A stretch of 64,000 nt of DNA, from contig DATENU010000022.1 of assembly GCA_035274845.1 (NCBI GenBank), positions 124,001-188,000 of the forward strand, read 5' to 3'. The notes beneath the pieces are model-generated. The model saw nothing but the letters and a program-made list of their open reading frames with translations. It was not told where the DNA came from and made no database searches. Within the stretch, counting starts at the first letter, position 1, and every line of letters starts with the position of its first letter. This stretch comes from Chthoniobacterales bacterium (lineage in GTDB: Bacteria; Verrucomicrobiota; Verrucomicrobiia; Chthoniobacterales; UBA10450). A program made the translations under genes and the position numbers. Below, piece after piece: positions 18,735-28,602 of this stretch.

Positions 18735-20864
18735 GTGTTAGTGAAAACCTCAACTTTCAACCACCTCATCCACATGCCTCAATACGAAGACCACCAATAC
18801 GAACCCAGCCGCGAGATCAAGCAGCGCTTTCTCGCTACCCGCAAACACGATCCTACCATCGGCGCCACGCCGCACACAGGTCTCTTCCATACCGCCAATG
18901 TTTTTGGCGACACATTCGGTCTGATCTTGGCGCTCGGGCTTGAAACCTACGGCCTGGCCAATCTGATGCGGATCGGATCCATCGAACTGACCGCAGCCCT
19001 GGCACTTGTGGCGGTCGATATTCTGGGAGCGCTGCTGGCCCACTATCGGCAGGGAAACCTCTGCCGTATTCGCTGTTTGATCGCCGTGGCAGATGATCAG
19101 GAGAAACCCTACATCCGCCATCGCAACCGCTTGCGCGACCGGGCCATTCGTGGGCTGGGGTCGCTAATGATTGCCGGCTCGGCCGCTTGGAAGATTACCT
19201 CCTTCACAAGTATTGGCAGCCTCAACGAAACCCCAACGGCAATCATTGCGCTGATGGGGCTCGTCTATATTTCAGCCGCCTTTTTGCATTGGCGCTGCAC
19301 CGGTTACGCAATCGCGCATGCCTGGCTGACACTGGGTTTAAGAATGGAATGGCGGCGCACATTAGGCGAGGATCGCTCTACGGCGAAATGCGTTATCCAT
19401 GCCTCTCGCAACTATCTCTTCGAGAGCCAACTGCCGCTCCGGGAATGCACGGTGAACCGCCACGCGCTGATCGGTATCGGCGACACCCGATACACCCTGC
19501 GCACCTGGGGGCTGCTCCTTGATCACGATCTGGCTACGCTGGCCGCGGCGCAGGATTGTCCCGAGACGCGCAATAGCGTGAAAGATGCGGGGCTACGTGC
19601 GCAGTTGACGATGCTGGATGAGGAACCGGTCCGCCCCATCACGATGCCAAATGAGGTGCCCGCAGAAAGCGATGAGCAACATCAGCCGCAAACTTCTCGC
19701 AATGGCACCCAGCAGACGACTGCGCCGTTTGTACGCCAAGCCGCGCTCCTGCTCCTCTCGGCAGCGCTCGCCAGCGGTTTTTCCGGCTGCGGTAATCCGC
19801 CGACGCCGAAAAGTGTCGTCGAGTTGAAGGTTATCGTGCCGGCTTCCGTGTTGACCGATGGACACGCGCTGCCGGAGGCGTTGATCGACCTTCTGGCGCC
19901 GGCAAAGTCTGCGACTGCCAATGGAAAGGCCTCGGTCGTCGTCCCGGCGATTTCGCTCATGGTTGCGGGCGGCGGGAAACGCGAGCCGGTGACGATCAAG
20001 TCAAAGGCTGATCCGGGCTTCGTGGCGGGCACCTACGGTGCTGAACCCCCAGGCAGGCAACAACTCGCAAGCATCCGTGAGCAATTGCGGGCGCTGAAGC
20101 TGGAACCAAAAAGCGCGCCGGCCACCGGCCCGAACGATCCTGTTTCTCCGGAGGGCCCCTCGATGGAAGAGCTCGTCCTGGACAAGGAGGGCAAGCCTCA
20201 GGGGAAAGCGCTCGCCTTTGAACCCGGGGTAAAGGATACGCCGCCGGTGAAAATCGGCAATAACGAGGTGCCGGCATTTGGCGATGCCACGGAAATCAGC
20301 CGCGTGATCGTCGACGCCATCGCCGTCGGGGAATCCAAGTTCACTTTGCTCTACGCAGTAAAGGATTTGCTTTCGTCGCCCCCGACGGAGCTTGCGCAGG
20401 TCGTTGAGACCAAACCACCGGTTGCGCCAGAACCTCCACCGGAGGAGTTGCCCTCGAAACCGCGTATCGTCTCGCTTAACGAACAGTACAGTCACGCCGC
20501 GCTCGTGGATCACGCGGAATTGCAGCTGGTGATTAAGTTCAACTCAGGTAGTTCGGAACTAAGCTTCGAGGCCGTAAAGGAAATCGAACGCCTGGCGGAA
20601 AAGGCTGCCACCATCGGCCCTGCGGCAGGCCAGTGGATCGTCATTGGATATGCCGACGGAAAAGGAACAGAGGAACTTCGTGACCATCTCTCCTTGGATC
20701 GCGGACTGCGGACCGCCGCTGAAATGTCTTCCTGCGGAATGAAGGTCGCCATCGTAGCCGGTGCAGGTTCCACCCGCCCTGCTGGGCCCAACGAAACCGC
20801 AACTGGGCGGGCGCAGAATCGTCGGGTGATCGTCTACTGGAAACCCTCCACGGCGGCGAATTGA
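18735..20864 (+). CDS. Polytopic membrane protein with C-terminal OmpA-like domain
   Basis: 709 residues from GTG 18735; ATG 18774 (MPQYEDHQYE) is an alternative start. The N-terminal part has about four membrane helices (roughly 60-78, 84-102, 139-158 and 167-186). A polar stretch follows, then a further hydrophobic segment at 335-351 ending SAALASGFSGCG, which looks like a lipobox inside the protein. After a Pro/Lys/Glu-rich linker (about 355-590), residues about 600-702 form an OmpA/MotB-type peptidoglycan-binding domain: LVIKFNSGSSELSF, then an IGYADGKGTEEL turn, ending ATGRAQNRRVIVYW. The combination suggests an inner-membrane anchor reaching the cell wall, or a fusion of an inner-membrane protein and an OmpA-like lipoprotein. 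A 9-bp hairpin follows the stop. Confidence 0.75.
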   Translation: MLVKTSTFNHLIHMPQYEDHQYEPSREIKQRFLATRKHDPTIGATPHTGLFHTANVFGDTFGLILALGLETYGLANLMRIGSIELTAALALVAVDILGALLAHYRQGNLCRIRCLIAVADDQEKPYIRHRNRLRDRAIRGLGSLMIAGSAAWKITSFTSIGSLNETPTAIIALMGLVYISAAFLHWRCTGYAIAHAWLTLGLRMEWRRTLGEDRSTAKCVIHASRNYLFESQLPLRECTVNRHALIGIGDTRYTLRTWGLLLDHDLATLAAAQDCPETRNSVKDAGLRAQLTMLDEEPVRPITMPNEVPAESDEQHQPQTSRNGTQQTTAPFVRQAALLLLSAALASGFSGCGNPPTPKSVVELKVIVPASVLTDGHALPEALIDLLAPAKSATANGKASVVVPAISLMVAGGGKREPVTIKSKADPGFVAGTYGAEPPGRQQLASIREQLRALKLEPKSAPATGPNDPVSPEGPSMEELVLDKEGKPQGKALAFEPGVKDTPPVKIGNNEVPAFGDATEISRVIVDAIAVGESKFTLLYAVKDLLSSPPTELAQVVETKPPVAPEPPPEELPSKPRIVSLNEQYSHAALVDHAELQLVIKFNSGSSELSFEAVKEIERLAEKAATIGPAAGQWIVIGYADGKGTEELRDHLSLDRGLRTAAEMSSCGMKVAIVAGAGSTRPAGPNETATGRAQNRRVIVYWKPSTAAN

Positions 20865-20886
20865 GGCCCCGCCGGAAAAACGAGGC

Positions 20887-20916
20887 GAGCAGGCGGTCTT
20901 CCACGATCGCCTGCTC
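20887..20916 (+). terminator. Inverted repeat after the OmpA-domain gene
   Basis: GAGCAGGCG at 20887-20895 pairs perfectly with CGCCTGCTC at 20908-20916 around a 12-base loop, starting 22 bases after the stop codon at 20864. There is no T run, so it would be a Rho-assisted or weak terminator. Confidence 0.4.
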
Positions 20917-21035
20917 TGCATCTGTCATGGCCTCTATGGAAGGAGGGCGTGATTCACCACCCGACGCAGGAAGCTGTCGATGAAAGCTGTCGTCACGGAC
21001 TCGTCCGAAATCCAACTTCTGATAAGGTATTATCA

Positions 21036-21699
21036 ATGCCCGCCACCCTCGCACAGCTTCTATCGGTCCATTCCCGGCTGGCCGAGGAAGCGATTGAGTT
21101 TCTCGAGCGCTTTGCGGAGGCGGTGGATCTGACCCCGTGGGAATTTTGCGGGAAAAAGCTCAAAGCAGGCTCCGCGTTCATTGAGCCGATTGTCCTGACG
21201 CAGCGCGAAATTCGCAAGGAGGACGATACCCTCGGCCGCAAGGCTCAGGGGCAGTCACTCGGTGGCAGCACGATCTCGCTTACCGACGAGATGTTGATGA
21301 AGCAATACGAGCGCACGCGGCTCTCTGGTAAGCATCAAGAGAAGCGCTGGAGCCAGGTGCTTCGTGCTGCCGGGAGACTTCGGTTGGTCGTGACCGGCGA
21401 GCCGGGCGGCGGCAAGACCTGCGCCACGCGCTGCACCGCGGCGGAAGTCGCGCGCGAGCGCGGCGCGTTTGCGCGGGCACGAGTCGGATATAAACGAGGT
21501 CACGTTTCCGCTATGGCTCATGGCCACTGACGTCGCTAAATTGCCGGACAGCATCGACCTGTCCGACGCGCTGCTCTCCGGCTCGCTCGTGCGACCGGCA
21601 CTCGCCGGGTTCAGCGGTCGTCGCAATTTCCAGCACAACTGGGACAAAAATCTGCCAAACCGACTTCAACAGTGCAAGTCTGCCGCGTCCGTGTGCTAG
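21036..21699 (+). pseudogene. Broken NACHT-type NTPase gene
   Basis: The intact part starts at ATG 21036, with AAGG eight bases upstream. Its first residues (MPATLAQLLSVHSRLAEEAI) resemble the start of the giant NACHT protein (MASLRQLLNVRSSSAEALAE). A good Walker A, GEPGGGKT, comes at about residue 125. The frame is then lost: it runs into a stop at 21530, while the next frame continues with plausible NACHT sequence (DINEVTFPLWLMATDVAK, SIDLSDALLSGSL), indicating a frameshift near 21480-21500. After about 21590 the sequence no longer looks like NACHT and stops at 21699, so the Walker B and all repeats are missing. It is a dead relative of the giant gene. Confidence 0.65.
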
Positions 21700-22009
21700 A
21701 ATTTGTGCTAGATCGAGCAGGTTTCTGCTCTCCATCGCTAGAATTGGTGTAATTCGCCGCTACAGGCGTTTTTCCCTCGTAAACACAATTTGCTTTGAAA
21801 TAAAAAGCGACGCTTTGAAATCAATGATTTCGCAATCCTAAGTCTGGCGCGTCGAGAAACGCCAAAGATAGTAAAACAAAGCGGAAATTAGATTTTACGG
21901 TTCACACCCATTGCGATTCTGGAGGATGCTCAATCTTAATTGCACGCCATTCATTATTGAATGAGACACGCGGATGGTTTAGGTCCGATTTGTCCCCGAC
22001 GGGCCAGAA
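21700..22009. other. Non-coding stretch, low GC
   Basis: No gene seen. The DNA is clearly less GC-rich than its surroundings (for example 21780-21900), typical of deletion scars or promoter DNA within an island. A promoter for the small gene at 22010 could be here. Confidence 0.4.
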
Positions 22010-22252
22010 ATGAAACGCGAAACACCGTATTTCGATCACTGGGTGCGAGCTGCTGCGCGCAAACTGGCTCGTCGAGGTGCCAAAGCCGAGCTCGCCAGAC
22101 ATCTCGCCGAACGATATGGTCGCCCGGCACGATCATGGGAATCAAATCTCGCGAAAATACTCTCCCGGAATCGGTTGCCAAATGCAGAAGTTATTCTGGC
22201 GATTGACCACTGGCTCGCCCGTCGCACACCAACGAAAAAGGCCAGACGATAA
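22010..22252 (+). CDS. Small helix-turn-helix-like protein, 80 residues
   Basis: Start MKRETPYFDHWVRAAARKLA. The middle (AELARHLAERYGRPARSWES, then NLAKILSRNRLPNAEVILAI) has the alternating helix pattern of a lambda-repressor-like DNA-binding domain, with a helix-turn-helix probably at residues 25-60. The protein is basic (KKARR end). Its place at the island edge beside a cut tRNA suggests a phage- or element-derived regulator. The fold is inferred from pattern only; no exact family recognised. Confidence 0.55.
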   Translation: MKRETPYFDHWVRAAARKLARRGAKAELARHLAERYGRPARSWESNLAKILSRNRLPNAEVILAIDHWLARRTPTKKARR

Positions 22253-22402
22253 GCTTAGTTATTCATAACAAAAAGCGTCGAGCATTTGACGGTCGCGAGA
22301 AGGAAACGACACCCTTGTTTGTTCGCTATTTCACATAGGAATTGACGTGACATTGTGATCTTATTAGGACACATTATTCCCATCAAACTTCAAATTACGG
22401 TC

Positions 22403-22651
22403 ATGCGCTACGGTCGCCGGAATTGGGCCGTTTATGTAAACGGTGAATTGCTCGTTGTGGCTGTTTACAAGAAGGGTGCGCTGGCAGTCCAGAAGGCGAT
22501 TGCGGGCAAACTTCGAAAGCATCGTGACGGTTCGACAGACTCTTTGAAAGAGACAAATCTGATACCCCAATCTGATACCGGTTGCCTTTCCTGGCGGCAA
22601 AATGGCGCAAAACTGCACAGCACCAAAACTTCATCGGTTCAACCGAAATGA
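22403..22651 (+). CDS. Small basic protein of unknown function
   Basis: 82 residues from ATG 22403 (MRYGRRNWAVYVNGELLVV). A longer frame starts upstream but looks non-native. Residues 1-35 (RRNWAVYVNGELLVVAVYKK, GALAVQKAIAG) form a beta-beta-helix-like unit; the rest is polar. It lies between the island edge and the helix-turn-helix-like gene, with its stop about 70 bases before the cut tRNA. It may be a small element-encoded protein. No function can be assigned. Confidence 0.45.
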   Translation: MRYGRRNWAVYVNGELLVVAVYKKGALAVQKAIAGKLRKHRDGSTDSLKETNLIPQSDTGCLSWRQNGAKLHSTKTSSVQPK

Positions 22652-22717
22652 TTCTGCGTCAGGGAATAACAACGCCACGCAAAACCAAGCAAAAACACCG
22701 AAAACCCATTTTGAGTC

Positions 22718-22755
<38 letters not shown>

Positions 22756-22812
22756 GATGGCGCGGACGCCTGGAAGTCGTCGTCGCGAGGGCGTCACTAT
22801 GCAACAAACCGG

Positions 22813-22877
22813 TTGTAGGGCAAGCGCTCCGCTTGCCGCGTTTCTCCCGCCCGGCAGGCGGAGCGCCCGCCCTACAA
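22813..22877. repeat. Palindromic GC-rich intergenic repeat
   Basis: TTGTAGGGCAAGCGCTCCGC at the left and the GGCGGAGCGCCCGCCCTACAA arm at the right are near-complementary, giving a long imperfect hairpin that overlaps the end of aat by a few bases. This is the form of a REP-like element; it may also end transcription of aat. Confidence 0.6.
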
Positions 22878-23441
22878 AAAACTGCGCGGGAGATTTACGG
22901 CGGTCGCAAGGAGGTGCAGATATTCAGCGCGCGGGATTTCAACGGCGCCGAACTGGCGCAGGTGCGGCGTGGTCCATTGAGTGTCCAAAAGGAGAAACTT
23001 CCGCTCTCGCAACCGTTCCACGAGGGCCAGGAGAGCAATCTTCGAGGCATCGCGGACCTGATGGAACATCGACTCGCCGAAAAACGCGCCGCCGATCGAC
23101 ACCCCGTAGAGGCCGCCGGCGAGCTGGCCATCTTGCCACGCCTCAACGGAATGAGCATGTCCCAGCCGATGGAGTCGCGTGTAACTCTCAATGATCTCAG
23201 CGTTGATCCAGGTTTCGTCGCGGTGCGCGCATTGACGCATCACTTCGGTGAAGGAAGCGTCGACCCGGATCTCGAAAGTTTTCTTCCGCTTGATCCGCTG
23301 GAGGGTATGAGGGACGTGAAATTCCTCCAGCGGCAGGATCGCGCGCGGGTCGGGCGAAAACCACCCAATCTCGCCGTCCTCCATCGCCATGGGGAAAACG
23401 CCCAGCCGGTATCCCTGGAGCAAGACTTCGGGATCAATCAT
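22872..23441 (-). CDS. aat: Leucyl/phenylalanyl-tRNA--protein transferase
   Basis: 189 residues from ATG 23441 (MIDPEVLLQGYRLGVFPMAM). Upstream in-frame codons only translate a TGACGAG repeat, so the longer frame from 23498 is rejected. Family landmarks are present in order: GYRLGVFPMAMEDG, WFSPDPRAILPLEEFHVP, the GLYGVSIGGAFFGESMFH core, ASKIALLALVERL and LLDTQWTTPHLRQFGAVEI. The enzyme moves Leu or Phe from its tRNA to N-terminal Arg/Lys of proteins, marking them for ClpAP/ClpS (N-end rule) in the cytoplasm. It is shorter than the E. coli protein (234 residues), mainly at the N-terminus. It lies beside the island boundary and divergent from guaA. Confidence 0.93.
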   Translation of the reverse strand: MIDPEVLLQGYRLGVFPMAMEDGEIGWFSPDPRAILPLEEFHVPHTLQRIKRKKTFEIRVDASFTEVMRQCAHRDETWINAEIIESYTRLHRLGHAHSVEAWQDGQLAGGLYGVSIGGAFFGESMFHQVRDASKIALLALVERLRERKFLLLDTQWTTPHLRQFGAVEIPRAEYLHLLATAVNLPRSFL

Positions 23442-23445
23442 TCGG

Positions 23446-23545
23446 GAAAAAGTGACATGTGACGAGTGACGTGTGACAAGAAAAGAAGTTCGCGACAACG
23501 CCAGATTCGAAGCTCGTCACTCGCCACTTGTCACTCGTCACTTTC
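23446..23545. repeat. Inverted TGACGAG-type repeat cluster
   Basis: The left arm reads AAAGTGACATGTGACGAGTG followed by ACGTGTGACA. The right arm (23515-23545) carries the complementary TCACTCGCCACTTGTCACTC followed by GTCACTTT. The two arms are built of variants of a seven-base TGACGAG unit and face each other across about 35 bases. The element sits between the divergent aat and lipoprotein-guaA genes and probably contains or separates their promoters. Confidence 0.6.
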
Positions 23546-23562
23546 TTCATTATTGTCAGCGC

Positions 23563-23745
23563 TTGAAGGCACTCTCCATCGCTTTCTTTATCCTCACCGC
23601 CCTCTTCCTGGGCGGTTGCGCCGATCCGCTCGAAAAATCGCTGGGGCAAGAGGCTGGCGAAAAATTTAAACGCGGCATCCGCGGGGAAGGCACCCTGGGC
23701 CCGATGAATCGCGACGACGATCCCTACATTCAGGAGCGCCATTAG
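23563..23745 (+). CDS. Small predicted lipoprotein, 60 residues
   Basis: TTG at 23563 gives [20 protein letters not shown], a clean lipoprotein signal with the lipobox LGGC at residue 19. The longer frame from 23473 would translate the repeat element and is not credible. The mature part is 41 polar residues ([18 protein letters not shown]) with no known fold. It ends two bases before the guaA start, so it is likely the first gene of a two-gene transcript. Confidence 0.65.
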   Translation: MKALSIAFFILTALFLGGCADPLEKSLGQEAGEKFKRGIRGEGTLGPMNRDDDPYIQERH

Positions 23746-23747
23746 CC

Positions 23748-25343
23748 GTGAAGACCGCTGCTCCGTCCGCCCATTCCAAGATTCTCCTTCTCGATTTCGG
23801 GTCGCAATACACCCAGGTGATCGCCCGGCGGATTCGCGAATGCCAGGTCTATTCGGAAATCGTTCGCTTCAACATCCCGGCCGAGGAAGTGGCAGCCCTC
23901 CAGCCGAAGGGGATCGTGCTTTCCGGAGGTCCGGCGAGCGTTTACGACGAACGGGCGCCCCTGCCCGACCCCAAGATCTTTTCGCTCGGCATTCCGGTTT
24001 TGGGGATTTGCTACGGAATGCAATTGATGGCGCATCATCTCGGCGGCCAGGTAGAATTCAGCGAGCGACGCGAATACGGCGCGGGAATGTTGCAGATCCT
24101 TGACGGATCGCGGCTCTTCGACGGAGTGGGTGAACAAATCGACATCTGGTGCAGCCACGCCGACAAAGTGACCGCGATGCCTCCCGGGTTTCGCAGCTCC
24201 GCCCGGACGGAAAACGCGCCCTTTGCCGCGATGGAAGATACGGACCGCAAATTGTACGCGCTCCAATTCCATCCGGAGGTCGCGCACACGCCGCGCGGAA
24301 AAGAAATCATCCAGAATTTCGTCTTTCACATTTGCGGCTGCGCCATGGACTGGACGATGGGCTCGTTTATCGAGGAAGCCTGCGATCGGGTCCGCCGGCA
24401 GGTGGGCGACCAGAAAGTGGTGCTCGGCCTGAGCGGCGGGGTTGATTCCTCCGTGGTCGCGGCGCTCCTGCACAAAGCGATCGGCGACCAGCTCACCTGC
24501 ATTTTCGTTAACAACGGGCTACTCCGCTCGCGAGAGGAAGAAATTGTCCAGCGCGTTTTCGAGGAAAATTTTCATATCCGGCTGAAGTACGTCGACGCGG
24601 CTGGGCGTTTCCTGAAACTCTTGGAAGGCGTGACCGATCCGGAGACGAAACGCAAAATAATCGGGCGCGAATTCGTCAAGGTCTTCGAAGAGGCGACCGA
24701 GGAATTGCTCGCGGAAGATGCCGCCGATGGTTCGGGCGGGCACGGCGGCTACCATTTCCTCGCGCAGGGAACGCTCTATCCGGACGTGATCGAAAGCGTG
24801 GCCATTGGCGGCAACCCGGCGCACGTGATCAAGAGTCATCACAACGTCGGCGGATTGCCGGAAAAGATGCATTTCGAGCTGGTCGAGCCGGTCCGGCAAT
24901 TATTTAAGGATGAAGTCCGGCAGGCGGGACTGCAATTGGGCCTGCCGAAGGAGATTGTCTACCGGCAGCCATTTCCCGGCCCGGGCCTGGCGGTGCGAAT
25001 TCTTGGGGAAGTGACGCCGGAGCGCCTCCGGATTTTGCGGGATGCCGACACGATCGTCACGAGCGAGATGGAAGCGGCGGACTGGTATTACAAAGTCTGG
25101 CAATCGTTCGCGGTCCTCCTGCCGGTGCAATCGGTGGGGGTAATGGGCGACCAGCGCACCTATGAAAACACGATCGCGTTGCGCATCGTGGAGAGCCAGG
25201 ACGGGATGACCGCCGACTGGGTTCGCGTGCCTTACGAATTGCTGGCGCGGATCAGCAACCGGATCGTGAACGAAGTCAAAGGCGTGAACCGCGTCTGCTA
25301 CGACATTTCCACGAAGCCCCCGAGCACAATCGAGTGGGAGTGA
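23748..25343 (+). CDS. guaA: GMP synthase (glutamine-hydrolysing)
   Basis: 531 residues from GTG 23748. The class I glutamine amidotransferase domain comes first: [20 protein letters not shown], then the nucleophile in [10 protein letters not shown] (Cys about residue 87), and the His/Glu pair in [10 protein letters not shown]. The ATP pyrophosphatase domain follows, with the PP-loop [16 protein letters not shown] at about 228, the linker [13 protein letters not shown], and the dimerisation end [20 protein letters not shown], which is the conserved C-terminus. The enzyme converts XMP, ATP and glutamine to GMP in purine synthesis. Full length, all key residues present. A 7-bp hairpin follows. 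Confidence 0.98.
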   Translation: MKTAAPSAHSKILLLDFGSQYTQVIARRIRECQVYSEIVRFNIPAEEVAALQPKGIVLSGGPASVYDERAPLPDPKIFSLGIPVLGICYGMQLMAHHLGGQVEFSERREYGAGMLQILDGSRLFDGVGEQIDIWCSHADKVTAMPPGFRSSARTENAPFAAMEDTDRKLYALQFHPEVAHTPRGKEIIQNFVFHICGCAMDWTMGSFIEEACDRVRRQVGDQKVVLGLSGGVDSSVVAALLHKAIGDQLTCIFVNNGLLRSREEEIVQRVFEENFHIRLKYVDAAGRFLKLLEGVTDPETKRKIIGREFVKVFEEATEELLAEDAADGSGGHGGYHFLAQGTLYPDVIESVAIGGNPAHVIKSHHNVGGLPEKMHFELVEPVRQLFKDEVRQAGLQLGLPKEIVYRQPFPGPGLAVRILGEVTPERLRILRDADTIVTSEMEAADWYYKVWQSFAVLLPVQSVGVMGDQRTYENTIALRIVESQDGMTADWVRVPYELLARISNRIVNEVKGVNRVCYDISTKPPSTIEWE

Positions 25344-25362
25344 TCGGATTTTCGAATTTCGA

Positions 25363-25380
25363 CACCGAAATGCTTCGGTG
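25363..25380 (+). terminator. Hairpin after guaA
   Basis: CACCGAA and TTCGGTG form a perfect 7-bp stem around a four-base loop, 19 bases after the stop codon. No long T run follows, so termination strength is uncertain. Confidence 0.4.
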
Positions 25381-25434
25381 CTCGCGATTAATTCGGAGTT
25401 GCCGATTTGCGATTTTTGATTGCTAATCGGCTTC

Positions 25435-28185
25435 GTGAACGCCGAGCAGCAGCGCCTCGCGGAGAATAAGAAGGACGAGCGCTGGCATCTCTGGGGTCCG
25501 TATCTGGCGGAGCGCGCCTGGGGCACGGTCCGCGAGGATTACAGCGCTAATGGGGACGCCTGGAATTATTTCCCGCACGATCACGCCCGGTCCCGCGCGT
25601 TCCGCTGGGGCGAGGACGGAATCGGCGGGATTTCGGACTTCAAGCAGCGGCTCTGCCTGGCCTTTGCGTTTTGGAACGGTCGCGATCCCATCCTGAAAGA
25701 GCGGCTGTTCGGCCTGACCGGTCCGCAGGGTTCGCACGGCGAAGATGTAAAGGAGGTCTACTTTTACGTCGACAGCACGCCGACTCATTCCTACATGCGG
25801 ATGCTTTATCGGTATCCGCAGGCCGCGTTTCCCTATGATGAGTTGGTGACGGTCAACTCCGGCCGGCCCAAGCGCGAGCCGGACGTCGAGCTCTGGGACC
25901 TGGGTGTCTTTCGGGATAACCGCTACTTCGATATCCTGCTGGAATACGCCAAGGTCGACGCGGACGATATTTTCATCCGGATTACAGCGACGAACCGGGG
26001 GCCCGCGCCTGCCGATCTTCACTTGCTGCCGACGCTTTGGTTTCGCAATACCTGGTCATGGGGCAGCGACCGTCGCCTTCCCTCCCTGCGCGCCAGCTCG
26101 GACCTGATCAGCCATTGCCCGACCATCCAGGCAGTGCACGACGCGCTGGGCGAATACAAACTCCACTGCGACGGCCGCCCGGATCTTCTTTTCACCGAGA
26201 ACGAGACCAACACCGAGCGGCTCTTCTCTTCCCGCAACAAGGTGAAATTCGTGAAGGATGGCATCAACGATTTCATCGTGCATGGCCGCAAGGAGGCGGT
26301 AAATCCGGAGCGCGCCGGGACGAAAGCGGCCGCGCACTACCGATTTACGATTGGGGCTGGCGAGAGCGAAACGGTGCGGCTTTGGTTCGGACGCGTGGGC
26401 GAACCACCAGTGGAAGCGGAGTCTCCCGGCGAGCCTGGCGCCCATCCCCGGCCGGTCTGCCTCCCGGTTCTGGGGCATGAAGCATTCGAACATTTCGACG
26501 GAGTTTTTCGAACGCGAAAAGACGAGGCCGACCAATTTTATGCGGGGCTGGAACCGGCGTCCCTGAGCCAGGAACACAGGCTGATCCATCGCCAGGCGCT
26601 GGCCGGGATGCTCTGGAGCAAGCAGTTTTATTACTACGTCATTGAGGAATGGCTCGAGGGTGATTCGCGCCAGCCGCCTCCACCGCCTGAGCGCCGGAAA
26701 GGCCGCAACGCCGAGTGGCGCCATCTCTATAACGAGCGTGTCATGTCGATGCCGGACAAGTGGGAATATCCCTGGTATGCGGCCTGGGACCTGGCGTTCC
26801 ATTGCATTCCCCTGGCCCTGGTCGATTCAAAATTCGCGAAGGACCAGCTCGATATCATTTTGCGCGAATGGTATCAACATCCCAACGGCCAGATCCCCGC
26901 TTACGAGTGGAACTTTAGCGACGTCAATCCGCCCGTAATGGCCTGGGCGGCATGGCGAGTTTACAAAATCGAGGAGAAACAATCCGGCCAAGGCGACCGC
27001 GCTTTTCTCGAGACGGTTTTCCACAAGCTCCTCATCTCTTTCACCTGGTGGGTGAACCGGAAGGATTCGGAAGGAAAAAACATTTTCCAAGGCGGCTTTC
27101 TCGGTCTCGATAACATCGGCGTCTTCGATCGGAGCGCGCCCCTGCCGGGAGGCGGCTATCTGGAGCAAAGTGACGGCACCAGCTGGATGGGAATGTTCTG
27201 CCTCAACCTGATGCGGATGGCGCTGGAGCTGGCGCGCCAGAATCCGGTTTACGAAAATATCGCCACCAAGTTCTTTGAGCATTTTCTCGGCATTGCCGGA
27301 GCGATGAACAATCTCGGCGGACAGGGGATCGGTCTTTGGGACGAGCCGGACGAATTTTTCTACGACGTCCTCCACATGCCCGACGGTCGCTACCTGCCGC
27401 TGCGAGTTCGTTCGCTGGTCGGCCTGATGCCGCTGCTCGCCGTGGAGACAATTGAGCCCGAGCTTTTGGACGCCATGCCAGGATTCAAAGAGCGCCTCGA
27501 ATGGTACCTGGAACATCGGCCTGATCTCGCCAGCCTGATCTCGCGCTGGCACGAACCGGGGGCCGGCGATCGCCGCCTGGTTTCCCTGACCCGCGGCCAT
27601 CGCATGAAGTGCCTTCTTCGCCGGATGCTGCACCCGGACGAATTTCTGAGCGACTACGGCGTCCGTTCGCTCAGCAAATTCCACGCGACGCATCCTTACG
27701 TTCTTTACACCGAGGATGGCGCGCAACGGGTGGTTAACTACGAACCAGGCGAATCGCAGACGAATATTTTCGGCGGAAACTCAAACTGGCGCGGCCCGGT
27801 TTGGCTGCCGATCAATTACCTGCTCATCGAGTCCCTCCAGAAGTTCCACCATTACTACGGCGACGATTTCAAAGTCGAATGCCCGACAGGTTCCGGCCAG
27901 CTCCTGACCCTGAATGAAATTGCCAACGACTTATCGAACCGCCTGATCCGCCTCTGGCTTCGGAACAGAAACGGCGCCCGTCCCTTCGAAGGCGCCAGCG
28001 GCGATGCCCTGAAAGCGGAACACGATCGCGACCTTTATTGGTTCCACGAATATTTTCACGGCGATACCGGGGCCGGCCTGGGCGCGAGTCATCAAACCGG
28101 TTGGACAGGCCTGGTAGCGAAGCTGATTCACCAACAAGGCGAAGGCGGCACCATAACCAGGCGCGATCCGTTTACGGACCTCTAG
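25435..28185 (+). CDS. GH63-type glycoside hydrolase
   Basis: About 916 residues from GTG 25435; TTG 25420 is an alternative start. There is no signal peptide, so it is likely cytoplasmic. The N-terminal beta-sandwich part includes [17 protein letters not shown] and a [19 protein letters not shown] segment typical of bacterial glucosidases related to mannosyl-oligosaccharide glucosidase. The C-terminal (alpha/alpha)6 barrel contains [33 protein letters not shown] and [19 protein letters not shown], the usual landmarks around the catalytic acids. It probably releases glucose from alpha-linked oligosaccharides such as osmolyte glycosides or storage glucans. The family assignment is firm; the substrate is not. 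It lies about 90 bases after guaA, separated by a hairpin. Confidence 0.88.
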   Translation: MNAEQQRLAENKKDERWHLWGPYLAERAWGTVREDYSANGDAWNYFPHDHARSRAFRWGEDGIGGISDFKQRLCLAFAFWNGRDPILKERLFGLTGPQGSHGEDVKEVYFYVDSTPTHSYMRMLYRYPQAAFPYDELVTVNSGRPKREPDVELWDLGVFRDNRYFDILLEYAKVDADDIFIRITATNRGPAPADLHLLPTLWFRNTWSWGSDRRLPSLRASSDLISHCPTIQAVHDALGEYKLHCDGRPDLLFTENETNTERLFSSRNKVKFVKDGINDFIVHGRKEAVNPERAGTKAAAHYRFTIGAGESETVRLWFGRVGEPPVEAESPGEPGAHPRPVCLPVLGHEAFEHFDGVFRTRKDEADQFYAGLEPASLSQEHRLIHRQALAGMLWSKQFYYYVIEEWLEGDSRQPPPPPERRKGRNAEWRHLYNERVMSMPDKWEYPWYAAWDLAFHCIPLALVDSKFAKDQLDIILREWYQHPNGQIPAYEWNFSDVNPPVMAWAAWRVYKIEEKQSGQGDRAFLETVFHKLLISFTWWVNRKDSEGKNIFQGGFLGLDNIGVFDRSAPLPGGGYLEQSDGTSWMGMFCLNLMRMALELARQNPVYENIATKFFEHFLGIAGAMNNLGGQGIGLWDEPDEFFYDVLHMPDGRYLPLRVRSLVGLMPLLAVETIEPELLDAMPGFKERLEWYLEHRPDLASLISRWHEPGAGDRRLVSLTRGHRMKCLLRRMLHPDEFLSDYGVRSLSKFHATHPYVLYTEDGAQRVVNYEPGESQTNIFGGNSNWRGPVWLPINYLLIESLQKFHHYYGDDFKVECPTGSGQLLTLNEIANDLSNRLIRLWLRNRNGARPFEGASGDALKAEHDRDLYWFHEYFHGDTGAGLGASHQTGWTGLVAKLIHQQGEGGTITRRDPFTDL

Positions 28186-28189
28186 AACT

Positions 28190-28275
28190 GGAGAGGGCAC
28201 GCCCTCGTGCCGTTGGGGGAAAACGCCACTGAAAAGCTCCTCTCCCCGGCGCGATGGCGCGCCGGCTCCAATTTT
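28190..28275. repeat. Dispersed GC-rich intergenic repeat, copy 1
   Basis: Contains GGGGGAAAACGCC and, about 40 bases on, GGCGCGATGGCGCGCCGGCTCC, with an internal 6-bp palindrome. The same order recurs at 30680-30790. It lies between convergent genes. Confidence 0.5.
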
Positions 28276-28599
28276 TCACCGCCGCATGATATGAATGGCG
28301 AGAATCCGGCTCTGATGGCGCGCGAGCAGGTAATCGATGAAATCGCCGATGATGGAATTCGGCTTGTTGCCCAGCTTCGTCACGACCCGGCAAATCAGAA
28401 CGCCGGTGCGGCTGTGCCATTCGAGATTGATCACGCCGTGCGCTTCCTGGCTGTGAATTTTCGCCCAGCCATGCGGACGTCCCGCGCGGAAATGCTCGGT
28501 GGGGATGAGATTGAATTTCTTCTCGAGCTGCGGATCGCTCATGATCCGGTTGCGCAACGACCCGCCGCCTGTGGTCACCACCTGGATTACCGTTTGCAT
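28276..28599 (-). CDS. Small conserved-looking protein, 107 residues
   Basis: Last gene of the minus-strand operon, starting four bases after the GNAT stop. It starts MQTVIQVVTTGGGSLRNRIM, and the second half reads as two beta strands and a helix (VINLEWHSRTGVLICRVVTK, then GDFIDYLLARHQSRILAIHI). No signal peptide. A Trp-His and several His/Arg residues are present, but no motif I recognise. The overlapping plus-strand frame is a shadow: this strand has the more natural composition and the operon position. Confidence 0.6.
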   Translation of the reverse strand: MQTVIQVVTTGGGSLRNRIMSDPQLEKKFNLIPTEHFRAGRPHGWAKIHSQEAHGVINLEWHSRTGVLICRVVTKLGNKPNSIIGDFIDYLLARHQSRILAIHIMRR

Positions 28600-28602
28600 T
28601 CG

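Noticed and set aside
21255..21647. Minus-strand frame of 130 codons over the broken NACHT gene
   Set aside because: Antisense to the Walker A-containing frame; composition is typical of a shadow.
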